Position numbers and translations under genes: made by a program. A stretch of 25,530 nucleotides of DNA from a virus: positions 1 to 25,530 of the IMG/VR virus record IMGVR_UViG_3300023179_000465. One strand, 5' to 3'. Within the stretch, counting starts at the first letter, position 1. Each line of letters opens with the position of its first letter. The notes beneath the pieces are model-generated. The model was not told the origin of the DNA. It made no database searches and saw nothing but the letters and a program-made list of their open reading frames with translations. Shown here piece by piece: positions 15,395 through 22,400 of the stretch.

Positions 15395-16162
15395 CAAGAA
15401 CAACAACCCATAGACCTAGTAACACTCAAAAACAACTTGTTTGAGTATGTGCGCCTACAACTAGGACACCAGATCATTGATATTGAGCTGGATCCTGCAC
15501 ACTTTGAAGCTGCGTATCAAAAGACCATTGGCACTTACCGCCAACGTGCTAACAATGCATATGAAGAAAGCTACAGCTTTATGCAGTTGGTCAACCAGCA
15601 AAATATCTACACTTTGCCCCAGGAAGTGCAGAGCGTTAGACAGATTTTTAAACGTAGCTTTGGTATAGCATCTGGGCCATTTGGATCAAATTTTGATCCG
15701 TTCAGTCAAGCACAGATGAACGTGTATCTAATCAATTTTAACCAGAGTGGTGGCTTGGCCACCTACGATTTCTACAGTCAATATGTGGAACTAGCTGCTA
15801 GAATGTTTGGTGGATTCTTGAACTATACCTGGAATCCAGTTACTAAAAAGCTACAGCTAATCCGTAGTCCCCCTGGGGGAGGTGAAGTGGTGCTGCTGTG
15901 GACCTACAATCTCAAGCCAGAAATACAACTGTTGAGTGATTTCCAAATCCAACAATGGATTCGGGATTACATGGTTGCTGCCAGCAAGATGATCATTGGT
16001 GAAGCCCGAGAGAAATTTGGCACCATTGCAGGACCCCAAGGTGGTGGTACTCTAAACGGTGCTGCCATGAAAGGCGAAGCCAAAACTGAAATGGATGCGT
16101 TGATCACACAATTGGTGAATTATGTAGATGGCTCACAGCCATTAACCTTTGTGATTGGCTGA
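15392..16162 (+). CDS. 13: Neck protein, T4 gp13 family
   Basis: A 256-residue protein (T4 gp13 is 309). The opening LVTLKNNLFEYVRLQLGHQI, then IDIELDPAHFEAAYQKTIGTYRQRANNAYEESYSF is the gp13 pattern in T4-like phages, followed by QNIYTLPQEVQSVRQIFKR. gp13 with gp14 forms the neck that seals the portal after DNA packaging and accepts the tail. The C-terminal half has AARMFGGFLNYTW and a Gly-rich turn (AGPQGGGTLNGAAMKGEAK). Shine-Dalgarno GGAG lies 6 nt before the ATG, but within a strong hairpin. Unlike in T4, gp13 is not followed by 14 and 15, which sit about 2 kb away on the other strand. Confidence 0.85.
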   Translation: MQEQQPIDLVTLKNNLFEYVRLQLGHQIIDIELDPAHFEAAYQKTIGTYRQRANNAYEESYSFMQLVNQQNIYTLPQEVQSVRQIFKRSFGIASGPFGSNFDPFSQAQMNVYLINFNQSGGLATYDFYSQYVELAARMFGGFLNYTWNPVTKKLQLIRSPPGGGEVVLLWTYNLKPEIQLLSDFQIQQWIRDYMVAASKMIIGEAREKFGTIAGPQGGGTLNGAAMKGEAKTEMDALITQLVNYVDGSQPLTFVIG

Positions 16163-16177
16163 CATTTATGCTATAAT
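16149..16177 (+). promoter_or_regulatory. Sigma70-type extended -10 promoter for leaderless exonuclease gene
   Basis: TATAAT (16172-16177) is preceded by TGC (extended -10), with a weaker -35 TTGTGA (16149-16154) at 17-nt spacing. Six bases (CAGTAC) separate the -10 box from the ATG, the same distance as at 13906 and 14199. It probably drives the exonuclease, nucleotidase and dNMP kinase genes. Confidence 0.72.
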
Positions 16178-16183
16178 CAGTAC

Positions 16184-16705
16184 ATGGCTGATATTATGAT
16201 TGATATTGAAGGTCTTGCAACAGGCCCAGATGCTACTATTCTTACAATAGCGGCGCAAACTTTTGACCCATTAGGCAGTGGGTATTATCCACGACAATAT
16301 TATGCTCGAATAACATTAGAAAGCCAACCAGATCGAAAGATTGAACAGGGTACCATAGACTGGTGGGCAACTCAAAAAGAAGCTCAGGCAGAAGCATTTG
16401 CTGAAGATGGGCGTATCCCACTAGATCAGGCATTAAAAGAATTACACAAACTAACCTGGCAATGTAATAGAGTATGGATGAATGGACCCACTTACGATGC
16501 CAATATCTTAGAACACGCTTACAAAAGTTATGGAATGGGATTGCCATGGCAGTATTACAAAATTAGAGATACTAGGACCATTTACAGTTTATGGCCTGAC
16601 TTACCAAAACCATCCACAAGCCACCATGCATTACAAGATTGCCGACGACAGATTGATCTACTGCAAGCCACCCTTGAACACCTTAACATTGAAAGTTTAG
16701 TATGA
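16184..16705 (+). CDS. DEDDh-type 3'-5' exonuclease
   Basis: A 173-residue protein with the DEDDh exonuclease pattern: D7-x-E9 in IMIDIEGLATG, D105 in GPTYDANILEHAY, and H147/H148 with D152 in TSHHALQDCRRQ. These acidic residues bind two metal ions and trim DNA or RNA from 3' ends. The TIAAQTFDPLG and TIDWWATQ features fit the exonuclease VIII / Rv2179c-like branch found in many phages. It has no Shine-Dalgarno and a -10 box 6 nt upstream, so a leaderless mRNA is predicted. It overlaps the next gene as ATGA, forming a three-gene nucleotide and nucleic-acid operon. Confidence 0.85.
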   Translation: MADIMIDIEGLATGPDATILTIAAQTFDPLGSGYYPRQYYARITLESQPDRKIEQGTIDWWATQKEAQAEAFAEDGRIPLDQALKELHKLTWQCNRVWMNGPTYDANILEHAYKSYGMGLPWQYYKIRDTRTIYSLWPDLPKPSTSHHALQDCRRQIDLLQATLEHLNIESLV

Positions 16706-17190
16706 AAATTTTTCTAGACATGGACGACGTAGTTGCTGATTGGATGCCTGCTGCTCGGGCAATTGTTAATCGCAATTGGGAATATGGTGAACGTATTCCA
16801 GATACAGATTGGGACAAAGTCAAAGCCAAACAACGTTTCTATCGTGACTTGCCAATCAAACCTGGTGCACACGAGTTGGTAGCATACTGCCAAGATTTGT
16901 TGAGTAAAGGCCTGATTAAAGATTTGAATTTCCTAACAGCATTGCCGCATGACTACAGTGTGCCATTTGCCAGCTATGACAAAGTTTTGTGGGCATTTGA
17001 ACGCTTTCCGGGTATTCCGGTATTGTTTGGACCATTCAGTCATGACAAATGGCGGCACTGTGAGCCTGGTGATATCTTGATTGATGACCGTGTTAGCAAT
17101 TGTGAAGAGTGGATCAGAGCAGGAGGACGGGCTCATATTTACAGACAGTGGCCTGAGTGCCACGCATGGTTGCAGGAGATCGTGAAATGA
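16702..17190 (+). CDS. 5'(3')-deoxyribonucleotidase, HAD family
   Basis: A 162-residue HAD phosphatase. The catalytic motif I, FLDMDDVVADW, gives nucleophile D6 and acid D8. Motif II lies in NFLTALPHDYS and the later acidic motif in GDILIDDRVSNCEEW. This matches the NT5C 5'-nucleotidase family, which removes phosphate from (d)NMPs. Flanking genes are an exonuclease and a dNMP kinase, so the trio probably salvages nucleotides from degraded DNA or tunes dNTP pools. The start ATGA overlaps the exonuclease stop and the 3' end overlaps the kinase start in the same way. Confidence 0.88.
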   Translation: MKIFLDMDDVVADWMPAARAIVNRNWEYGERIPDTDWDKVKAKQRFYRDLPIKPGAHELVAYCQDLLSKGLIKDLNFLTALPHDYSVPFASYDKVLWAFERFPGIPVLFGPFSHDKWRHCEPGDILIDDRVSNCEEWIRAGGRAHIYRQWPECHAWLQEIVK

Positions 17191-17834
17191 TAGTGGGGTT
17201 AATGGGTTTTATCAGTGCCGGCAAAGATACTGCTGCTGACTATTTGGTAAACTTTCACGAGTTCAGAAGAGATTCATTTGCCGCCACACTAAAAGATGCT
17301 GTGGCTGCTGTGTTTGGATGGGATCGTGAATTGCTGGAAGGGCGTACCAAAGAAGCTAGAGAATGGCGAGAACAAATTGATCCGTGGTGGAGTGAACGCC
17401 TAAACATACCCACCCTAACTCCACGTTGGGTGCTGCAACATTGGGGTACAGAAGTATGCAGAAACGCATTTCACAACGATATTTGGATTGCTAGTTTAGA
17501 AAACAAACTGCGACGCAGCAGCAATAACACAGTGATTTCAGATTGTAGATTCCGTAATGAGGTAGCAGCAATCAAGAATCAAGGTGGCCGAGTAATCTGG
17601 ATTCAGCGTGGAATCACTCCGCATTGGTACGACATAGCAGCCAAAGCCAACCACGGTGATGAATCAGCACGTCGTTGGTTGGAAGCTGAAGGAATTCACG
17701 CCAGTGAATATTCCTGGGCAGGTACTCAATTTGATCATGTGGTGGAAAACAATGGTAGTATTTCCAGTCTGTATCGCCAACTCAATGATCTGCTTGTAAC
17801 GGATTTGGTACCCAAGGAACATCAAGCCTTTTGA
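17187..17834 (+). CDS. 1: Deoxynucleoside monophosphate kinase, T4 gp1-like
   Basis: A 215-residue kinase. The P-loop is GFISAGKDT (residues 7-15), the GxxxxGKD variant typical of phage dNMP kinases. Later parts fit the family: a substrate region PRWVLQHWGTEVCR, an ISDCRFRNEVAAI motif resembling the NMP-kinase core strand and helix, and a C-terminal VVENNGSISSLYRQL. It phosphorylates dNMPs to dNDPs for phage DNA synthesis. I chose the ATG at 17187 (GGAG 8 nt upstream, ATGA overlap with the nucleotidase) over 17157. Its last 53 nt overlap the convergent HNH/zinc-finger gene. Confidence 0.87.
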   Translation: MIVGLMGFISAGKDTAADYLVNFHEFRRDSFAATLKDAVAAVFGWDRELLEGRTKEAREWREQIDPWWSERLNIPTLTPRWVLQHWGTEVCRNAFHNDIWIASLENKLRRSSNNTVISDCRFRNEVAAIKNQGGRVIWIQRGITPHWYDIAAKANHGDESARRWLEAEGIHASEYSWAGTQFDHVVENNGSISSLYRQLNDLLVTDLVPKEHQAF

Positions 17835-18186
17835 CTTCTTCTACACAGTTCAAACATATTGTTCTGAGATTGTTCAAAGAAACATTTCTCATGTTGCCAT
17901 CCATGTGATACACTAGAGTTTGACTAGTCAGTCTAGGCCGAAACCCACAGCGATCGCATGTGGGTTTTTTCTTGTATCCTGCTTTTTTCCACAATGCTTC
18001 TGGTGGGCGAATTTTCTTTTTTTGTTTGATACATCGATCACATCTTGATCGATAATGCACAATATCATCTTTGCGGTAGTTTACTGCTACCATTCGTTGA
18101 TTACATACATTGCACATGGGCCTCATGTGATATTTAGCCGCAAACCTTTGCAAAGGTAGCCGCAACACCGTGACTTTTGGCCACAT
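17782..18186 (-). CDS. HNH-like zinc-finger nuclease
   Basis: A 134-residue Cys-rich protein. Cysteine pairs C25/C28 and C49/C52 form one likely zinc site; C77/C80 and C111/C114 form a second around an HNH-like core, LVYHMDGNMRNVSLNNLRTI, with H94, D96 and N105/N106. The N-terminus is MWPKVTVLRLPLQRFAAKYH. I chose the ATG at 18186 over 18222, because the upstream extension runs into the sheath promoter region. The protein resembles small HNH proteins of marine T4-like phages that are neither typical homing enzymes nor endonuclease VII; the function is unknown. Its 3' end overlaps dNMP kinase by 53 nt, and its codons contain the likely terminator of that operon. Confidence 0.75.
   Translation of the reverse strand: MWPKVTVLRLPLQRFAAKYHMRPMCNVCNQRMVAVNYRKDDIVHYRSRCDRCIKQKKKIRPPEALWKKAGYKKKPTCDRCGFRPRLTSQTLVYHMDGNMRNVSLNNLRTICLNCVEEVKRLDVPWVPNPLQADH
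17941..17970 (+). terminator. Rho-independent terminator for exonuclease-kinase operon, inside opposing gene
   Basis: AAACCCACA (17941-17949), a 9-nt loop (GCGATCGCA) and TGTGGGTTT (17959-17967) form a perfect 9-bp stem. It runs into a six-T tract on the + strand, 107 nt after the dNMP kinase stop. On the minus strand the same stem lacks a following T-tract, so it should stop only + strand RNA. It lies within codons for the CxxC zinc knuckle of the opposing HNH gene. Confidence 0.75.
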
Positions 18187-18189
18187 CCG

Positions 18190-18218
18190 ATAAATATCTG
18201 TAACAGTTTTTAAAGGAG
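18190..18218 (+). promoter_or_regulatory. Late promoter box and Shine-Dalgarno of sheath gene
   Basis: ATAAATA (18190-18196) matches seven of eight bases of the T4 late core. A strong Shine-Dalgarno, AAAGGAG (18212-18218), lies 5 nt before the sheath ATG. The box sits only a few bases from the start of the opposing HNH-like gene, so the two transcription units share this short spacer. Confidence 0.65.
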
Positions 18219-18223
18219 CCACA

Positions 18224-21200
18224 ATGGCAACAACTCTAGTATCACCAGGTGTGCAGGTCAGCGTAATTGATGAAAGTCAATATCTTCCAGCAGCTACTAA
18301 CTCAGTACCATATTTTCTCATTGCTACAGCACAGAACAAGGTGTCTGGCAGTGGTGTTGGCGTAGCAGCAGGCACACTCAAAATCAACGCCAATCGTGTT
18401 TATCAAATCACCAGTCAACGTGATCTTGCAGCCACATTTGGTAATCCGTTTTTCTACAAAACCACCATTGGTACTCCTATCAATGGATATGAACTGAATG
18501 AATATGGCCTGTTGGCAGCATACAGTGCATTGGGTGTTACCAATCGTGCATATGTTCAACGTGCGGATATTGATCTCACACAGCTCACGGCCACACTGGT
18601 ACGTCCCACCGGCGAACCCGACAACGGTACTTACTGGTTGAATACTGCAACCAGTCAATGGGGTATTTTTGAATGGAATCAAACCACCGGAGCATTCTCC
18701 AACCGAATTCCGTCAGTTATTACCAGCACAGCCGAGTTGCTAAATGGTGTACCGTTGCAAGATTATGGTGCCATCAATGGTTATGCAATTGTTGCCACCA
18801 ACACTCAAAATCCATTGTACTATAAAAATGGTGCAGTGGCCACAGTTGCCAGTTACAATTCCACCACATTGACTGACTTGTATAACAACTGGGTTTTGGT
18901 AGGTAGCGATGAATGGAAATTAAGCTACCCTGCTGTTCAAGGAGCCAATGCTGTGACCACCACACTCACAGCAAGCAATACCATTGTGATCAATGGTACA
19001 AGTGTAGCGGTACCTGCTGCCACAAACAATACCATCCAGGGACTTAGCACAGCTATCAATAATGCTGCAATCACCGGTGTGTATTCAGCTGTGATCAGCA
19101 ACAAACTTTGCTTGTTTGCCAACAGCACTGCCTCGGCAGATGGAAGCACAGCAAATGATGGTGTCATTGTTATATCTTCAACTGGATCAACTACAGCATT
19201 GTTGACCACGTTGGGTCTCACATCAGATACCACATACTATGCTCCAGGACTGCAACAAAGCCCCAACTACACATATCCACGTTGGTTGGCCACAGATATC
19301 ACACCACGTCCCACAGGTAGTGTGTGGAACAAGATTACTTCACAAAATCTAGGCACATTGATGGTAGTGCAAAAATATAACACTGCATTAGGCAGCTGGG
19401 TACAACAAGCTGCTCCGGTGTACGAAAATGACTGGAATGCCAATGCTGCCCTGGATGCAACTGGTGGTGGAAAAAATATTGCTGCTGGTGATACCTACAC
19501 ACAATACAATGTGAATCCTGCTACTAGCACTGTGACAGCTTATCCTTACAACAGCACATACACATTGCAGGTGTTTGAACGAGCCAGTCAGGGAGCAACT
19601 GTGGTGACAGGTAGTGTAGCTGTTCCTACATTTGTAAATGGTAATCAATTTAACATTACCACAAGCATTGCAAACTCTGGTTTGCTTGAGTCTGTTACAA
19701 CCGTGACCATTAATGGCACTGATGCAGCAGCATTTAATACTGCGGTGAGTTCAGCAGGTTTTCCAAATGTGGTAGCTTCGGTTAATTCAGTTGGTGCAAT
19801 TGTACTAACACAAACCCAAGGTGGGGTTATCCTGTTGCAAAACGTCACAGGAGACCCATTGGCGGCTGCTGGATTTACAACTAGTACCACTGGTTGCCGT
19901 AATATTGTTGACGACAATCAAGAAGCTTACTTACAACTCAGCAGCTGGGTTCCATTGAGCTACACCGCCAGTGCAGTGGCTCCAGATCAGGACCCTGCTG
20001 ACGGAACCTACTGGTATTACAGCAGCCCAAATCAAGTTGACATCATGATCAACACTGGTTCTGCGTGGGTTGGATATCAAAACGACACCAACGACACACG
20101 TGGTTACAATCTCAGCAATACCAATCCAACTGGCCCTATTATTTCGTCTACTGCACCTACCACTCAAACAGATGGCACAGCATTGGTATACGGTGATTTG
20201 TGGGTTGATACTAGCAATCTTGAACTGTATCCGTTGTTAAATCGTTGGCAAGCAGTTGATGGTGTAAATCAATGGGTTACTTTGGACAACACAGATCAAC
20301 AAACGTCGAATGGTATCTACTTTGGTGATGCTCGATGGAGCACAACTGGTACAGTAAATCCCATCTCTGACAATTTGCCGTCAATCACTAGCTTGTTGAC
20401 CAGTAACTATTTGGATGTAGATGCACCTGATCCTACCTTGTTCCCTGCAGGTATGTTGCTATGGAACACACGTCGATCTGGGTACAACGTTAAGAGTTTC
20501 CAGGTCAACTATTTCAATGCCAGCAGCTTCAGCTATCCAACATGGTCTAGTTCTGCTACCTATGCAGTGGGTGATCAAGTGCTGTATAACGCAGTGTTAT
20601 ATGTGGCTATTCAGGCCGGTATTAACAAAAACCCAGACACACAAACATCATACTGGGACTTATTGGAAACCAACTCATGGGTCACAGCAAGTGGTAACAG
20701 AGCCGACGGTTCTCCATACATGGGACGTTTTGCTCAACGTGCACTGATTGTGGCTGCATTGAAATCAGGTATCGACACCAGCATTACAGTACGTGAAGAA
20801 CAAGCACAGTTCAACTTGATGGCTTGCACTGCATATCCTGAATTGATTCCTAACATGGTAGCACTCAGCAATGAGCGCAACAACACTGCATTCGTAGTGG
20901 GTGATACGCCAATGAGACTAGGACCAAATGGCGGAGACATTGCTGCTTGGGCCACAAACAACAGTGGTAATGGAATATTTGCTGAAGATGGATTAACAAC
21001 CAGTACTCCATATGCCGCAGTGTTCTACCCAAGTTGCCAAACCACTGATCTTGGTGGTAGCGCAGTGGTTACTGCACCTAGTCACATGATGGTACGTACT
21101 ATTATCCGCAGTGATTCGGTTAGCTATCCATGGTTAGCACCTGCTGGCACACGTCGTGGGGTGATTGACAATGCTGCCAGAATTGGCTACATCAATAGTA

Positions 21201-21688
21201 TCACAGGTGAATTTGTTACTATTGGTAATAATCAAGGACTACGTGACCTTGAGTACATCAACAAAATCAACCCGATCACATTCATACCCGGTGTGGGTAT
21301 TACCAACTTTGGTAACAAAACCATCTACGGTGTCGACAGTGCGTTGGATCGTATCAACGTGGCACGATTGATTGCTTTCATGCGCGGCAGACTTGAAGAA
21401 ATTGGCAAACAGTTCTTGTTTGAACCCAATGATCAAATTACTCGCAATGAAGTTACCAATGCAGTAAATGGGTTGTGTATTGATTTGGTAGCCAAGCGTG
21501 GTATCTATGACTTCTTGGTAATTTGTGATGATTCAAACAACACACCTGCTAGAATTGATGCCAATGAGTTGTGGGTAGATATTGCTATTGAACCTGTGAA
21601 GGCTGTGGAATTTGTTTATATTCCATTGCGTATCAAAGCAACTGGTACTATTGCTAACTCCCAGAGTGCAACACAAACTTCTATCTAA
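18224..21688 (+). CDS. 18: Contractile tail sheath protein, T4 gp18 family
   Basis: A 1154-residue sheath protein, against 659 in T4. The N-terminus (TTLVSPGVQVSVIDESQYLP) and the C-terminal third fit the family: AALKSGIDTSITVREEQAQ, LAPAGTRRGVIDNAARIGYI, then FGNKTIYGVDSALDRINVARLIAFMR, and finally a strand-forming tail KAVEFVYIPLRIKATGTI. The conserved C-terminal domain polymerises around the tube and contracts on infection. The extra length sits in the middle as several Trp-rich segments (residues about 128-160, 353-400, 586-625, 644-690 and 773-810); the last resembles a CBM5/12 fold (YAVGDQVLYNAVLYVAI). These should be exposed on the sheath surface. A strong late-type promoter, strong ribosome site and strong terminator bound the gene, as expected for an abundant protein. 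Confidence 0.92.
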   Translation: MATTLVSPGVQVSVIDESQYLPAATNSVPYFLIATAQNKVSGSGVGVAAGTLKINANRVYQITSQRDLAATFGNPFFYKTTIGTPINGYELNEYGLLAAYSALGVTNRAYVQRADIDLTQLTATLVRPTGEPDNGTYWLNTATSQWGIFEWNQTTGAFSNRIPSVITSTAELLNGVPLQDYGAINGYAIVATNTQNPLYYKNGAVATVASYNSTTLTDLYNNWVLVGSDEWKLSYPAVQGANAVTTTLTASNTIVINGTSVAVPAATNNTIQGLSTAINNAAITGVYSAVISNKLCLFANSTASADGSTANDGVIVISSTGSTTALLTTLGLTSDTTYYAPGLQQSPNYTYPRWLATDITPRPTGSVWNKITSQNLGTLMVVQKYNTALGSWVQQAAPVYENDWNANAALDATGGGKNIAAGDTYTQYNVNPATSTVTAYPYNSTYTLQVFERASQGATVVTGSVAVPTFVNGNQFNITTSIANSGLLESVTTVTINGTDAAAFNTAVSSAGFPNVVASVNSVGAIVLTQTQGGVILLQNVTGDPLAAAGFTTSTTGCRNIVDDNQEAYLQLSSWVPLSYTASAVAPDQDPADGTYWYYSSPNQVDIMINTGSAWVGYQNDTNDTRGYNLSNTNPTGPIISSTAPTTQTDGTALVYGDLWVDTSNLELYPLLNRWQAVDGVNQWVTLDNTDQQTSNGIYFGDARWSTTGTVNPISDNLPSITSLLTSNYLDVDAPDPTLFPAGMLLWNTRRSGYNVKSFQVNYFNASSFSYPTWSSSATYAVGDQVLYNAVLYVAIQAGINKNPDTQTSYWDLLETNSWVTASGNRADGSPYMGRFAQRALIVAALKSGIDTSITVREEQAQFNLMACTAYPELIPNMVALSNERNNTAFVVGDTPMRLGPNGGDIAAWATNNSGNGIFAEDGLTTSTPYAAVFYPSCQTTDLGGSAVVTAPSHMMVRTIIRSDSVSYPWLAPAGTRRGVIDNAARIGYINSITGEFVTIGNNQGLRDLEYINKINPITFIPGVGITNFGNKTIYGVDSALDRINVARLIAFMRGRLEEIGKQFLFEPNDQITRNEVTNAVNGLCIDLVAKRGIYDFLVICDDSNNTPARIDANELWVDIAIEPVKAVEFVYIPLRIKATGTIANSQSATQTSI

Positions 21689-21706
21689 CGATACCGCTAG
21701 ACTAGA

Positions 21707-21735
21707 AAATGGGGTGGAAACACCCCATTTCTTTT
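21707..21735 (+). terminator. Rho-independent terminator after sheath gene
   Basis: AAATGGGGTG (21707-21716), tetraloop GAAA and CACCCCATTT (21721-21730) form a perfect 10-bp stem followed by CTTTT. The GNRA-type loop and 19-nt spacing from the sheath stop make this a clear terminator. Confidence 0.9.
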
Positions 21736-21748
21736 GGCCTCAACAGAG

Positions 21749-21767
21749 GTAAATAACTGCATAGGAG
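21749..21767 (+). promoter_or_regulatory. Late promoter box and Shine-Dalgarno of tail tube gene
   Basis: TAAATA (21750-21755) follows the sheath terminator and precedes a Shine-Dalgarno AGGAG (21763-21767), then the ATG at 21777. The tube gene can therefore be transcribed apart from the sheath. Confidence 0.6.
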
Positions 21768-21776
21768 ATTACAAAT

Positions 21777-22394
21777 ATGGCCGTTTCATCATTAACAAGA
21801 ATGACAGTGCCCTTGGCAAGCGATCAAAGCGCGAGCAACCAAGGCTTGCTCATGCCCAAACTCAGCTATCGCTTCCGAGTGATATTTGAAAATTTTGGAG
21901 TAAGCACACCACGAACAGAACTTACCAAACAAGTTATGGACTTCAAACGTCCTACAGCAACATTCGACGACATTGTGATTCCAATTTACAACAGTGAACT
22001 AAAGTTAGCTGGCAAATACCATTGGAGCGAAGTTACATGTAATCTACGTGACGATGCGTCAGGTGCAGTAAGCCGATTGGTTGGTGAACAACTACAGAAA
22101 CAGATGGACTTCTTGGAAATGGCGTCAGCTGCAAGTGGTATTGATTACAAGTTTACCACTCGTTACGAAGTGCTTGACGGTGGCAACGGTGCTGCTACAC
22201 CTGTTGTGCTGGAAACATGGGAACTGTATGGCTGCTATCTCAAGAGTGCAGATTACGGAACCACTACCTATGCTGACAGCAAGCCTATGCAAATTGCACT
22301 GGGCATTGTGTACGATAACGCCAATCAAGTACCTAACGGAACTGGTGTGGGCAGCACTATTGCTAGAACTGTCAACGACGTAGTTACAGGATAA
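21777..22394 (+). CDS. 19: Tail tube protein, T4 gp19 family
   Basis: A 205-residue protein (T4 gp19 is 163). The core has LSYRFRVIFENFG, TELTKQVMDFKRPTATFDDI, IYNSELKLAGKYHWSEVTCN and later RYEVLDGGNGAATPVVLETW followed by ELYGCYLKSADYG, the usual order of strands in gp19-type tube proteins, which stack as hexameric rings inside the sheath. The C-terminal tail (NANQVPNGTGVGSTIARTV) is a likely extension. It is first in a tight run with the next three genes, and follows the sheath terminator with its own late-type box. Confidence 0.9.
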   Translation: MAVSSLTRMTVPLASDQSASNQGLLMPKLSYRFRVIFENFGVSTPRTELTKQVMDFKRPTATFDDIVIPIYNSELKLAGKYHWSEVTCNLRDDASGAVSRLVGEQLQKQMDFLEMASAASGIDYKFTTRYEVLDGGNGAATPVVLETWELYGCYLKSADYGTTTYADSKPMQIALGIVYDNANQVPNGTGVGSTIARTVNDVVTG

Positions 22395-22400
22395 TACTGT

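Noticed and set aside
17950-17957. GCGATCGC, identical to the cyanobacterial HIP1 palindrome
   Set aside because: I noticed a single copy only, in a terminator loop. One 8-mer in 25 kb can occur by chance and does not establish a cyanobacterial host.
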